Below are positions 10,690 to 22,308 of a stretch of DNA of 64,000 bases, in pieces. The notes beneath the pieces were generated by a model. The model made no database searches. It saw nothing but the letters and a program-made list of their open reading frames with translations, and was not told the DNA's origin. Within the stretch, counting starts at the first letter, position 1; each line of letters starts with the position of its first letter. The stretch lies in assembly GCA_025024175.1 (NCBI GenBank), contig QCXZ01000064.1:61773325-61837324 (forward strand), in the 5' to 3' direction. The position numbers were made by a program, and so were the translations under genes. The stretch comes from Rhyzopertha dominica (Eukaryota > Arthropoda > Insecta > Coleoptera > Bostrichidae).

Positions 10690-13600
10690 ATGTCACTAAT
10701 TGATAGAATACAACTGGAACTGGGAGGTAAGAAAACTGCTAGATTTTATTTCTCTTCTGAATTTAAATGTAGCACAGGAACCTTGGCCGAAGGATGTAAA
10801 GTTGTATCAGCCGTATGAAGTGGAACAGATCCTTCTTCCGGACAATGCGAATTGTCTGGCCGTACAGGCTTTCCTGAAAATGTGCAACCTGGATTTTCAA
10901 GTGGAACCGCGTGCCAACGCGGAGTTCATGTCGCCTACAGGAAGGGTCCCTTTTATAAAAGCTGGCGCCTTTGTTGTATCGGAATTGGAAGGCATCGTGC
11001 AGTTTGTAAACAATAAAGGCATATCGTTGACCAGCGACTTTGAACCTGATCAGAGGTCCGACATGAGGGCGTACATGTCGCTGGTGCATAACGTTTTAGA
11101 AAATGCCGAGGTTAGTTACAATACATTGTCTGTTTCTGAGAAACGGGTAGATCTTTTTGATTAGAGGCAAGGAGTATTTAAAACAAGCACACACAGTCAA
11201 AATAGTTGTAGAAGTTTCATTTTATATTAATTGTTTCTTGTACTGACGATGGCTTTTATTTATTATTAACAAATCCACTTAGAGTAATGGATCAGCTTTC
11301 AATTCTGTTTACAGCTTTATATATGCTGGTGCGACAATGAAACTTATAGGGAAGTGACGAAACCACGAAATGGTTCTGTATATCCGTGGCCTTTAAATCA
11401 TCTACAGACTTGGTCGAAGAGGTTGAATGTCGTAAGTCGGCTCAAAATGTTGGGGTGGTATAAGAAAACACTGCAGGAAGTGTACAAAGAGGTTGACAAC
11501 TGTTGTCAAGCGCTCACTGATCGTCTCGAAGGAAAAGAATATTTCTTTGGAAACAAGTGAGTCGACCTTAAATCTGTTTTGAACTAACCAATGTGTTGTA
11601 ATTGCCTTTTTAAACTGAACTATTCTCCTGCACATTTTGATGTCTAAATTATAATGAAAATTAATAAGAAACAACTTATTTTAATGATAAGTTTGACATG
11701 CACTTATTCAGGGTGTAATATTTGAGACTTCCCGTCTTTACCATAAAATTTTGATCACCAGTGGAGTATCGAACCTATGTTCTTTTTTGAAAAATAAGAG
11801 TATTTATTATTGTAACCGATCTCCTGGGAATCTGACCATCTTTGAAATTATTTTTAAGAGAAACTAAATTGCGCTGGTAGCTACATATTAAACTGAGAGA
11901 CAGGTTAAGACCTTTTCTACCCCCACAATATTTTTTTCGGATTACTTTTTTTGTACAGCTGCACGTCCTTTCTTTTATTATGGTAGCATGGGTACAGAAA
12001 AGGACATCTTTCAATAAAGTGGGGTTTCAACTTGTTTTTTCTGTGACATTTTGTTATGGAACGTTTTCATATATTTATCAGTTTCCTATTTTAACCCATC
12101 TCACTCATTTACTGTCTTTTGCACTATATTCTTCCACTTAGTCCTGTCCTTTGCTATCTTTTGGCTATTCCGCACTGTAATTTTTTAGAGGGGGTTCCAT
12201 TTGAGTTTGTAAAAAAATGACAATTGGCGAAGGTCAATCAAAAAATTTTTTTTTTCAATTAAGTACCTGAAGATTATATGTGAAGGCAGAAGAAGTCTCC
12301 TTTGTTATTTCCATTTCCAACAAACCATCCTAGCATAACCATTCCTTCTACCCCCTTGCACTTTCAGTTGCTCTGAACTGGATTGCCTGGTTTACGGCCA
12401 CATAAAGACTCTCCTTACCTATCCCATCACCTGCAAAGACGTTGACTTCAAGGCCCTCGTTAGAAGTTACAAAATTCTCGTTCGCCACACAGAAAATATA
12501 GACTTGAAAATAATGAAGTCCAGAGTTAGGTTTAGGACGGAGGCGGGCGACAGTGAGATTTACGAAATGTTGAAGGAAGCTATTACCGCCTGCCACCAAA
12601 TATATGAGGCAAGTTGGCGCGAAAATTTTAATCCGGTTGATCTTTTAATGTGTCCGTGTCTAGGATGCACCAGAAGCGTGTGTTGGACCTGAGGGAGACG
12701 TGTCTAGCTCTTGGGACACTATAGAATGCAGTTCTAAGTCGAATCCGACTTCATGGAGTTTCTGAAGCCTTAATAAATTATTTGCTTGTTGCCTGCTGTT
12801 CTTTATTTTTTTGGAAATTGATAAAGTACTCATTAGTAATTAAACTGAAATGGTTTAAAGATTGTTAAGTAAAAAATTATTTAATGCAGTAAAGTGGGAA
12901 GCATCTTTTGACATTTTTGGCAAAAACTGTGATTTATCTCTTATTTAATTTTAATTTAGAATCAAACTCTTCTGATGTTGTTTAATATTTATGAATTAAA
13001 TCATATAAAACAGTTCGTGCTTTTTGGAAGTTCTTGCATAAATCTTTTTTGTTATTTTTGGTACTCTAACATCGATCTGTTTTAAAAATACTGGAGCTGA
13101 TATAATTAATTTTGTTTCATTTATGGTTTTGTAAACTTCAGTTATAACTTAATACTCCAATTTTCAGATTAAATAAATTTTAATAAACAGAACATTTTTA
13201 TAATTTAATATTATATCTACTGATCTAATTTCAGTAAATAATTTAAGAGTAAGAGCTGTTTGCCACTATACTTATTTAAATATTGAAATAAGTTCTTAAA
13301 ATTATTATACAGAAACTGGATGCGCGCGCTGTTTCAATACAAGAAATTAGCCCACGTTTATTTTCTTGTACTGAATTTCCATACTTCGTGTTAAAACTGC
13401 ACAGATCGATACGCACTAACCTGTTTTACCGTTTACAAACAAAACGTTCATAGAACCTACTTTTCTAACCTACGCAACAAGCAGGGTTGTGAGATTAGGT
13501 AGCTTTTGTACTGATATCAGCAAAATAAACATTTGAACAGGGGTTATCTGTTATTTTGGGCTGACTTCCTACTACCAGCTAATTAATACATCAACATGAA

Positions 13601-14856
13601 ATGCAGTTTTAGGCCTCTTAAAATATGTATATTGATGTGAGTACACTTTTGACAACCCCGGGAACGTGATGTGTTGTCATGCTTTTGTAAATGAAATGGA
13701 AGGAATGCTTTCACGGAATTGTGTATCTTGTTTTCCTATTTTGTTATGGACAAGTTCAAGCAATTTTTCAAATGAAGCATTGATCATTTGTAGAAAATTT
13801 TTATATGCTGCTGGATCTTGTATTAGCAGCTCTTCTTTCAGCACATTTAAGAAGCCATGAACATTCATTCTCCTTGCAATATCATTGTTAGTATCAACAC
13901 TGATGCATTTAATTTTTTTTTCAGTCAACAGGCATTTTTTTACTTTTAAATACAAATTGTGGTAATTCAGGGTGACCACAAACACAAACAACAGTAAAAG
14001 TAATTGTTTATGAGTGGGTTACATCTAAGGTGTACTTTTCTCTAGCAGTATAAAGACGGAATTTAATAGATTACGGTTAGATTAGCTTTAGGTTGAGAAA
14101 ATCACGATTAGAACTACAAAAGGGTGCACACATACATATTGGAATACTTACTGAAAAGAATTTGCAATTACAAATTGAGAACAAAACCCTACACTTATTT
14201 CTTGTATTCAAACGAGGCGTGCTTCTAATTTTCAGTATGATAATTTTAAGAACTTATTTCGGTACTTAAATAAGTATAGTGGCAAACGGCTCTAGAGATA
14301 TTGGTCTTTTTAATGGGATAGATTGAAAGAGTGGTTATTTTATTTGTGTTTAACTTTTTTGTAATAACTTTGTTTCTGACAGTTTAGAGGACTTAAAATA
14401 GCAATTTATTACAACTATCAACTGTAATTAAATGTGAAATTTGCAGAACAAAAGTTTACCTCAGGCCAGCTCACAAAGTGTTTTTAACCTCCAATTATGT
14501 ACACATAACGTAGTTCATTACCTTTCTCTTGTTGTGAACAATAATTTTGAGCTTGTATGCTATTTCACGAAATAGCACTTTGTTTCATTTATGTTATTAA
14601 AGGTCCAGGAAAAAACCAACATTATTTTTTTGACAACCTAATAATTATGCTATGGTGTATGTGCTGTATTTAATGATTTCTGTTATCGTGCAGACCTACA
14701 GAACTAGACGCCCTGGTCTTTGGTCATCTCTTCACCATACTCACTACACCTTTACCCAACAGTCGAATCGCAAACACCGTACGCAATTATCCAACCCTAA
14801 TCAACCTGGTGCAGAGGATAGAAAAGGAGTACTTCAAAAGAGACATGCCCCGTTGA
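10690..14856 (+). CDS. Mtx2: Metaxin-2, distal 3' end form (four exons)
   Basis: Exons 10690-10726, 10773-11110, 11315-11556 and 14694-14856 join in phase to 259 codons plus TGA, close to the ~263 residues of vertebrate metaxin-2. Diagnostic segments: [100 protein letters not shown] and, in the last exon, [19 protein letters not shown]. Metaxins are GST-fold proteins on the cytosolic face of the mitochondrial outer membrane, working with the SAM complex in beta-barrel import and with MICOS. The third intron is 3.1 kb and contains an alternative 3' end and a Harbinger-type element. AATAAA lies near 14926. Confidence 0.95.
12368..12765 (+). CDS. Mtx2: Alternative terminal exons of metaxin-2 (proximal 3' end)
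   Basis: Acceptor TTTCAG ends at 12367. Joining metaxin-2 exon 3 (which ends in phase 2) to 12368 keeps the frame and gives [19 protein letters not shown], clearly homologous to [19 protein letters not shown] of the distal exon, with matching downstream helices ([16 protein letters not shown]). The exon runs to 12608 and ends GAG|GCAAGT, a typical GC-AG intron donor, in phase 0. The next acceptor (GTCTAG) starts a final exon at 12664 ([18 protein letters not shown], then a serine-rich tail) with TGA at 12763-12765 and AATAAA at ~12772. The isoform would have 319 residues. If the GC donor is not used, the frame continues to a TGA near 12690 instead. Confidence 0.75.
13253..14292. mobile_element. 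PIF/Harbinger-derived element with long inverted repeats
   Basis: The ends are inverted repeats: GAGCTGTTTGCCACTATACT at 13253 matches, on the other strand, GTGGCAAACGGCTC at 14279-14292, and the match continues inward for ~65 bp with a further related stretch to ~100 bp. The flanks TAA (13250-13252) and TAG (14293-14295) fit a slightly mutated 3-bp TWA-type target duplication, as used by PIF/Harbinger. Inside, a minus-strand transposase remnant supports the assignment. The element is ~1.04 kb, too short to be autonomous. It lies between the two alternative 3' ends of metaxin-2. Confidence 0.75.
13677..13890 (-). pseudogene. N-terminal remnant of a Harbinger-type transposase
   Basis: The minus strand reads [38 protein letters not shown] and [12 protein letters not shown]. 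This follows the N-terminal pattern of HARBI1-like transposases (R.W.VH.......F..L..EL...D...Y..F.RM....F..LL..V...I.K.DT..R..IP). The catalytic DDE domain is missing, so the protein cannot act as a transposase. Confidence 0.75.
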
Positions 14857-15668
14857 CAAAAACAGTAAACACTAAACTTATCGTTGTTCGTAGTTTATTA
14901 AATTGTCAATACAGTATTCGTTACAAAATAAAAACTGAATTATAAAAAGCACCTCGTTTAAATGCACAGTTCACATCCTTAAAGTTCGGTTAGGAACCAG
15001 GGCAGCATTAGAAAGATTTTTGTTATGTACATAAAAGGAATTGGGTAATGCCGCCGTGATTCAAAACCAGGTGAATTTTCCTGATCGTCTGAGAAGGAAA
15101 ATTCACCATCATTTTCAACTGTTTAATAAAAGTGTATGGACGTCACTGTTACTTTGTTATCAAGGTGTCTCCATACACTTTTAATAGTGAAATGGATCAA
15201 AGCCATCTCATTCGTTTTGATAAATAAGCCCTCCACCTTACCCCTGTTATCACGATTACTATCAGCAGCTAAGAAAGAAAGAGGATTTTGAGGTCAGAAG
15301 AATAGGATTGCACCAACAAAATTCGTGCATGTTATTAATTTGTGACAGACTAGATGGACGTGTTAAAACACTTACGATCTTGATTTTGTTGGTAAACAAA
15401 GGCAATTAGAATTTTTAATACCAAAGAAATCCTGGGGTGAAAAACACTACCGTACCCCTGAGAGAAGCATACGAATTAAATAAAAATAAGACATGGCAAA
15501 AATAAATTATCAACAAAACAAGGAGAGGCTAAAAAAAAATTACAAAGACTAATATGAGCACTGAGGCCTATCATGGCACCTATAGCTATTTAGTTAAGAC
15601 GTCATCAACGATGGCAGTTGTTACGGAATTGTTAAGTGTTCGTTTTTTGGCGTTTTCGTTCGTTCACT
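14857..15668. other. Convergent intergenic region between metaxin-2 and the ZP gene
   Basis: Holds the 3' ends of both genes. Two stem-loops stand close together: 13-bp arms GGTGAATTTTCCT (15070-15082) with 15095-15107, and 14-bp arms around AAAAGTGTATGGA (15127-15140) with 15170-15183. No ORF is convincing here. Confidence 0.45.
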
Positions 15669-15869
15669 TCAACTAGTATGACTGTAGGCGGTGTTCGTGT
15701 ACGGACCGCTGTATATTGAGCTACTGGGGTTGGACGTCGTTTTCTTGCTTCTTCTGCGAGCAAGCAGACACAGGATGGCGGCTATCACGCACAGCATCAG
15801 GATCAGGCCGGCTATGCAGATGCCTATCGCGAAGCTCCTCTGGGATATGCATATCGCGTCGTCCCACGA
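15669..15869 (-). CDS. ZP-domain protein, last coding exon (transmembrane segment and cytoplasmic tail)
   Basis: After an acceptor (TATTTTCAG) the exon encodes 66 residues and a TGA: SWDDAICISQRS, then a hydrophobic helix of about 25 residues (FAIGICIAGLILMLCVIAAI), a basic stop-transfer (ARRRSKK) and a short tail ending IYSGPYTNTAYSHTS. The exon before it (27700-27861) ends in phase 0 with EK, and this one begins in phase 0, so the join is clean. A single C-terminal transmembrane helix after the furin site is the standard layout of apical ZP proteins. The intervening intron is ~11.8 kb. Confidence 0.85.
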   Translation of the reverse strand, partial: SWDDAICISQRSFAIGICIAGLILMLCVIAAILCLLARRRSKKTTSNPSSSIYSGPYTNTAYSHTS

Positions 15870-16779
15870 CTGAAAATAGTAAAGACAGTTTTTAAGCGTG
15901 TAAATTTTGATGAATAATGTTTACTCTATTTTAAAATTAAAAGGAGTGAATGGGAAAGAAACTTTTACAGATAATTCTGGCTGCAAATTTGACTTTTAAT
16001 TAAACTTCATCAGCAACAGCAGTTTTTATTTAAAGTGTATAGTTCATGTCATACAAAAATAGATAAATATCTAAGGTTATACAATGCTTTCAGCATTCAA
16101 ACAAAATTCAGCACTAAAGAACTTGAATTTACCACGAACTTTTATATCTTTTTTTTAACAAATTGGTTAAGGCTTCTGTAGCCGGTTGATGCAATTCCAA
16201 CCAACGACAGCCTTTAGACCCAAATTAGGACACCAGTTCAGATCTTTTTTGATTTGAAAAGATATAAAAAGCTTTTGAGATATAAATTGTTTGCAAATGC
16301 TTCATTTGTTTCACTAAGATGGAGCACCCCCTCATAATATGAAAGAAGAGTGAAATTACATATTTAAATGAAGTCAAGTCCAGTTTTTTTGGTTTTAGAT
16401 TTTTTATATGGTAAACAAATTCAAAATTTTTATGGAAACCAATAGGCTATATTAGATAAACTTCACTCTTTTTTAATATTATTTATAATTAATTATTATG
16501 TGCATTGTGTTAATTTTTAATCATGTACATATACATAAGTACAGTAGCCTTTTATTAAAGAAATATAATTGAATCAGTTCATCAAAAGTTTTTGAAATGT
16601 CTTATTTTGCAAGATTTAGGTCCAAAATATTACAATTTTCCGTGGATAATAAACTGCCGATGCTTTTTTGAAGCTATGGTTTGTATTTAAAGAGGTGAGT
16701 ATATCTCAAAATGATAGCTTACTTGCAAAATTGAATGACATTACTGGAAGTATTTAAAACGTCCTATCTAGCATGTATA

Positions 16780-17176
16780 CAGGGTGTCACACATTATGTA
16801 GGTAATTTTTCGGATTCTGAAAACTTGTGTAAAGATAACACTATTTTACAGTATAACTTTTTTTGAAATAATGCCCACCTACAGAGATATTTACTTTTAA
16901 ACATGGGGGAAGAGAAATAGTTTTCAAAAATAACTAAACTACTTATAAAAAACATGTATTTGAAAAAATACTTTCTCATTTTAAAGGTAACGATTAAAAT
17001 GTGGGGGGTTGGCCCTTTCCCAGCACCCAAAGATATTTAAAAAATGTGTGCATCAATTTAATGGCTCCCACTTCAAATAATAATAATAAAAATTTGATTC
17101 ACAAAAGTTATACGTAAAATAGTGTTATTTTTACACCAGTTTCCAAAAGGTTGGCTACATAATGTGGGACACCCTG
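16780..17176. mobile_element. 397-bp MITE with Tc1/mariner-type ends
   Basis: CAGGGTGTCACACATTATGT at the left is matched inverted by CTACATAATGTGGGACACCC plus TG at the right, flanked by TA on both sides (16778-16779 and 17177-17178). The interior has no transposase coding. It lies in the last intron of the ZP gene. Confidence 0.8.
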
Positions 17177-17748
17177 TATAGACAGTTATGAATGCAATTA
17201 CATCATTAATTAGATATTTACAAGAATAGTGTTATTTTACAAAAGCTAAGTGTGAACACAAAAATCTAACATTCTCTTTTATTAAAAAAATGAAAATGAA
17301 AACTAATTAATTCTTTTATGTAGGTATATTATAAGAACAACTAGATTCTAAAATTCATTTTATATATATATATTTAAAAAGTCTAACTACTACTGAATAT
17401 CCACACACAGTACTTTTTATGTTCAAAGTTTATATAAAATTGTAGAGTATCTGGTAATGTGTTTTTATTTTTTACTTTATAAAAATTAGTGAATGAGATT
17501 AAGTATTAATATTTAATCACTGGGAAAATGCCATCCACTTATTGTGCTAACTAAACAGTTTTGCTAAGTTTAAAACGAAGATTTTAATTCAATTATTACA
17601 AAACAGTGCAAGATCACAATTTTAGCATTTTAAAGTTAATTGTTGAGAAGTATAACTGTTAAAATACTAAAACACACGCATAGCACCGTCTATGTTTCAT
17701 TACTAAAACTCAGTGTGTTCTATTTTTAACAAATTTGGCATTTTTCAT

Positions 17749-19180
17749 CATAATATAAGTTTTGTTCATCGGCACCTAAAGTTCGCTTCGCCCATCTCTA
17801 ACAAGCGCCGGCTACTGTACATTATTTGCAGGGCACTCTGCTTTTTTGCGCCGTGGAACAATCCAGAAGCTTCAGTTTTTTGTTAGACGCAAAAAATGTC
17901 TGCTAGAGGCATTCTGCGCGTCGATTAAACGATTTAGTATGCTTTTAGTGACGATGTTGACAGTGCGTGTGGTGCCCGTGAACAATTATTATTGTTATAT
18001 TGTTATTAATTATGTGACTGCCAATTTGTGATAGGGACTTGATTGCCTTTTTGATTCAGTGGATCGCAGTATCTTAACTACCCAGCATCAAGGTATGTTT
18101 AATTTAGCATCTATGAACCTTTTTGCGTATTAGTTCTCTCTAGTTATTAATTCATAAGATATTTCTGGTTTTGTACCACTGCTGAAGTCACTTAGTAATT
18201 TCAGAACGGTTGTTATATTCAGTGTGTAACAAGTACAAAATTTGCATAAGTAAAGATGACGCTGCTGTCTTTAAAACTATTTTATATTTAGTGTAAAAGT
18301 CTAAACATTTTCGCTAGTAACAAGTTTCATTTTCTCGGTATTAAGCGTTTTCTTCACCCATCTCTAACAAGCGCCGACTGCCGATGCCGTATATTATTTG
18401 CATGGCACTCTACTTTTTTGCGATGCGATGTTTTAAGACGTAGAACAATCCAGAAGCTTCAGTTTTTTGTTACACGCAAAAAAATGCCGGCCAGAGGCAT
18501 TCTGCGTGTTGATTAAACCATTTAGTATGATTTTAGTGACAATGTAGAGACAGTGCGTGCTTTGCCCGTGAACAATTAATGTTGTAGTGTTATTAATTTG
18601 TGATCGGAACTTGATTGCCTTTTTGATTCAATGGATCACAGTATCAAGGTATGTTTAGTTAAGCTTCTATGAACCTTTTTGCGTATTAATTTATACTGTT
18701 GTTCGTACCAAGCAGTGAGAATTTTGATGGTTAATTTCAGTACAGTTGTTATATTTTGTATATAGCAAGTACAAAATGTACAAAGTAAAGTCTTTAAAAC
18801 TATTTTATATTTACTATCAACATTTCCCCTAAGAACAAGTTCCATTTTCTCGGTACTAAGCGTTTTCTTGGCCCATCTCTAACTTTTACCGACGCGACCT
18901 ATGAATTTACACGGCATTCTATGTTTTTGCCTCTGCCGTGTTCTAGAATAAACGCGTAGCTACTTTTTCGTTCGATGCAAAAAACGTCCCTTAGAAACAT
19001 CGTACGTGACTGGTTAACTGTATTTAGTACGACTCGAGTTGATCGCGGGTGTTTTATTTTACGCGTGAACTATTAATTACTGCAGTTTATTCATTTGAGA
19101 TTTTATTCTATTTGGTGCTTTTGTGCGATTGATGGAAGTATTTACGTCACATTTGATCGGGGTGAGTTTTTGATTGTAGA
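17749..19180 (+). repeat. Triplicated ~0.5-0.6 kb unit, copies ending in splice donors
   Basis: Three tandem copies begin near 17749, 18327 and 18835 (periods ~578 and ~508 bp). Shared landmarks: CCCATCTCTAACAAGCGCCG, CCAGAAGCTTCAGTTTTTTG, GAGGCATTCTGCG, GTGCGTG...GCCCGTGAACAATTA, GACTTGATTGCCTTTTTGAT. Copies 1 and 2 are close; copy 3 is more diverged. At the same place each has a splice-donor consensus: ATCAAG|GTATGT (twice) and TCGGG|GTGAGT. In copies 2 and 3 a short ATG-initiated frame runs into the donor. They may be alternative first exons of a plus-strand transcript inside the ZP intron, or repeated leader units of a mobile element. Confidence 0.65.
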
Positions 19181-21741
19181 TTGTGGCAAAAAAGCTGGAA
19201 TTTGCTGATATTTGTACGTTATTGTTGTCGTTTCCTGTTAAATCCGTCTGTGGGTTTCAAAATATGCTAAATACCTACGTTTTATTGTTATTCTGTAATT
19301 ACTATCTCCGCATTTACGAAATTACTGTGATGTATTCCCATTTTTCGCAGGTTTGTTGTTCACACTATTAAATCTTTTGATATTTTGACGAACGTTAGAA
19401 CATGAGAATATCATACGTGGTTGAAAAAATCTGATTCATTTTGAGGAATTGGCAATTTTTTGCTCAAACACGGGGAGCTCAAAATTTGTGCACAAGCTGC
19501 CATTTACTGTCAATCTTTTAAACAAATTTTCACCCTAAATCTAATTAATGTTTATTTATTTAGTGCCTACATGTATTAAAATCAATTTCACTTACTAAAC
19601 TATATGCAAATTTATGTTTTTATTGCATATGCTGTATAACGTCGATATTTCATTGGTTTTATTATGTGAAAGGGGAATCATTTACTTGAAAAAAAATGTG
19701 TTTTGCTGCCGAGGTTCCATTTACTAGTGAACAGTACAGTAAACAGTAAAAAATTTGCAGCCTTTGCCTAGGTGTTTTTAACTGCTTTATAAATATGGCT
19801 TGTGGTTTCGCACTTTTCTTTTGACGTAACAATTTCTATTTCTTTTCGCTAATTCATTTTCAACACAACCTTCGTAAGTGTGCAAAAAAATTAGTGGATA
19901 TAGGGAAAGTATAATAGGAGTTTGATAGAGCGGATAAAGATTCAGCAGCAGTAAATATTCGGTGAGGAAATGTATGAAAATCTTCAAATCTTTCAAACGA
20001 GGAAGTCAATTTTAATTATTTCTGACTGCAAGTAGCCAAATTTATACGGTTTGGCCAAAATCCATAAAACTAATACTCCTCTAAGACCCATAAGTATTTG
20101 AAGCCTTGTGTTGTTGTTAGATTTTATTGGTTATCTAAGGGTCAATGGAAGCGATTGATATTATCAAACCCAAACTTAGGAAATATGAATTATCTAGCAC
20201 AGTTTTTAATAAAAATGCTAATTCAAATGAAGTAAATTCTTAATCACAACAGAGTAAATTAAAGTTACGTTTGCCTTTGTACAAGACCTTCCTGAAAAAC
20301 TAGAGGGGTACTATCCTATATAATAACTTAAAAAATATTCTGTGATCTACTTAAAACAAAGTAGGTGTATTAAAATGCATGTCTATCCTGTGCTGTCTAC
20401 ACCTCAACCAACTGCAGATAGATCTATTTCGCTGTCATTACAGCTCATCAGTAGGTGTACTTAACTACATTTAGTAGGTGAACACATATCTAAAAATTTT
20501 CAATAGCTGAATCATTTATGCCTAATTTTGCAACAAGGGATGAAAAAAGCGTGTTTAATCTCGAATAGGCACTGCTACTTTTTTTAGATATTGCTGTTTA
20601 TAAAATAGCAGTTTTAGATTGCAGCTTAAATAATAAACAATACCATATACGTGGAAAACACAGTGATCACAAATATCGTTATCGAAGCTGATTGTCGTTT
20701 CAAATATATTTGTCAGCTTCTGAAGTATTTTCAAGAGAAATCTTGTTTAACTAATGGATTGTGCTCAAAAATTTGACCCGGAATATGTCTTTACTTTTTT
20801 CCTATTTCTTATTTATGGTTACCGAATTAGTAACTTTTGAGAAGGAAAATATCGTGTGTTCTTTGTGTTAGGGGTAGTCACAACAACTAACGCTTTTTCC
20901 AAATCTTGAACATTGTTTATTACCAAATCTCTTGATTCTTTGGATAAGTGACAGCGTTTATATTATAACTCATCGTCGTGATCAATGAGTATTTCTTTCC
21001 TCAATGTAAACTATCTACACGTAATACATATCGTTTCTAGAACAGTTTAGATTAAATATTAGAAACTTGCTAAAAGGGTTTAGTCACGATCACGAAAACA
21101 CAAAGTGAAATTTATTAGTGAAAGTTTGCTTTATACATGGAGTTATACAGAAAATTCTAAACTAACGTGTTATTTTCTTTTATTTTGAATTCCCATGTTC
21201 CAGATAAAAAAAAAGATAGCTGCGCTAACTGATACATACGGTTATCATCAATTTCTAACGATATCACCTGTTTATATTTGTTCGAGTTTTCTTTTTTTAT
21301 GTCACAGACAAATGAGGACGCGTCTTTTAAGAGAGTATTGTCAACAACTCTCATTTGTTACCAAATTCGTACGATGACTGATAAATGTAGTTCCCATGTC
21401 TGGACGACTTTCACTTGAACATTCAGTTGTTCAGCCGGTTTATATCCTTTGCTGTTTGGTACAATCAGAGCCGCGCGTTTATCCGTTTTTCCTCTAAAAT
21501 AGGTGCATTTTCCGTGTTCCACACAAGTTATTGTAGCATTAAGTAATCGAAGCAGTGTTGCCACTAAATTGTAGCTAACTTTTTGAAATATTTATCTAGA
21601 CAGACTCTTGCATCTAGGGCGTAGTGGAGTACGAAATTTTAATTGTGATTCAAGGCTTATAATGTCATCTTATGTTCTGTGAAGCTTTCTAAATATGTTT
21701 GTAGTTATTGCAATATATCGGTAGCTTTTTATATATACCTA
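19181..21741. other. ZP intron sequence with one Penelope fragment
   Basis: Mostly AT-rich noncoding sequence. The only recognised coding trace is the Penelope remnant at 20042-20310. CAGTGTTGCC at 21553-21562 is an exact reverse complement of the promoter-like motif at 683, but no gene start was confirmed beside it. Confidence 0.35.
20042..20310 (+). pseudogene. Penelope-like element remnant (RT finger motif fused to a later segment)
   Basis: YGLAKIHKTNTPLRPI at 20042-20092 is the conserved N-terminal reverse-transcriptase motif of Penelope-like elements. About 100 bp later the DNA resembles the element at 50929-51769 (TTTTTAATAAAAATGCTAAT and CAACAGAGTAAATTAAAGTT), a part that normally lies several hundred residues downstream. 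So the catalytic core has been deleted and only two ends remain. Confidence 0.7.
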
Positions 21742-22288
21742 CGAGGGTCATGTCGAAATTCCTGCACACAAAAACACAATGCAATGTTGTTAAAAACGCC
21801 ATTTTTGTCAAGATGTTTCAGCACTTGGTAAGCATATGCTGTTGCAGGGCTTTTTTCCTCCAAGTCAATAAATCAGACTTCACGAGAGGATTACGCCGTT
21901 GTCTTTCATATCTCGTCTACACGTTTGGAATCATGCATTTAAATGTTCCACAAAGAACAAAAATACATTGGTCTTTCGGTATTTGTCTATGGCGTGTCTG
22001 TCCATGCGGTCTTGTTCCATTATCGTGGCCACAATACAAGCAAAAGTGTTGTCGGTAGCAGTATGAGGCCTCCAACTTCTGTGGTAGTTTTACGCTTACT
22101 AACTCACTGTAAATTGCATCAAACTACCCCGATTTGAGAATTTTTTACTCATAAACTGAGTGAACTACCCGCACTCTATTATATAGCTAACTGATGTCCC
22201 AATGATAGACAATTGACAGCACTTGTTTTTTCACCATCGCCAGTTCAGCTCCGGCTTGATATATGCAGGAATTATGACATGACTCTTG
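21742..22288. mobile_element. 547-bp MITE or deleted mariner with CGAGGGTCATGTC-type ends
   Basis: CGAGGGTCATGTCGAAATTC at 21742 matches inverted TTATGACATGACTCTTG ending at 22288, about 20 of 27 positions, with TA on each side. The GAGGGTCAT start is typical of mariner terminal repeats. Broken ORFs inside do not match a transposase I can name. Confidence 0.6.
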
Positions 22289-22308
22289 TATTTATAAAAT
22301 ACAAGAAA

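Larger units (their letters stand above)
12766..14693 (+). other. Distal part of metaxin-2 intron 3
   Basis: Noncoding AT-rich sequence after the proximal poly(A) signal, containing the inverted-repeat element at 13253-14292 and the acceptor of the distal exon. Nothing else was recognised. Confidence 0.5.
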
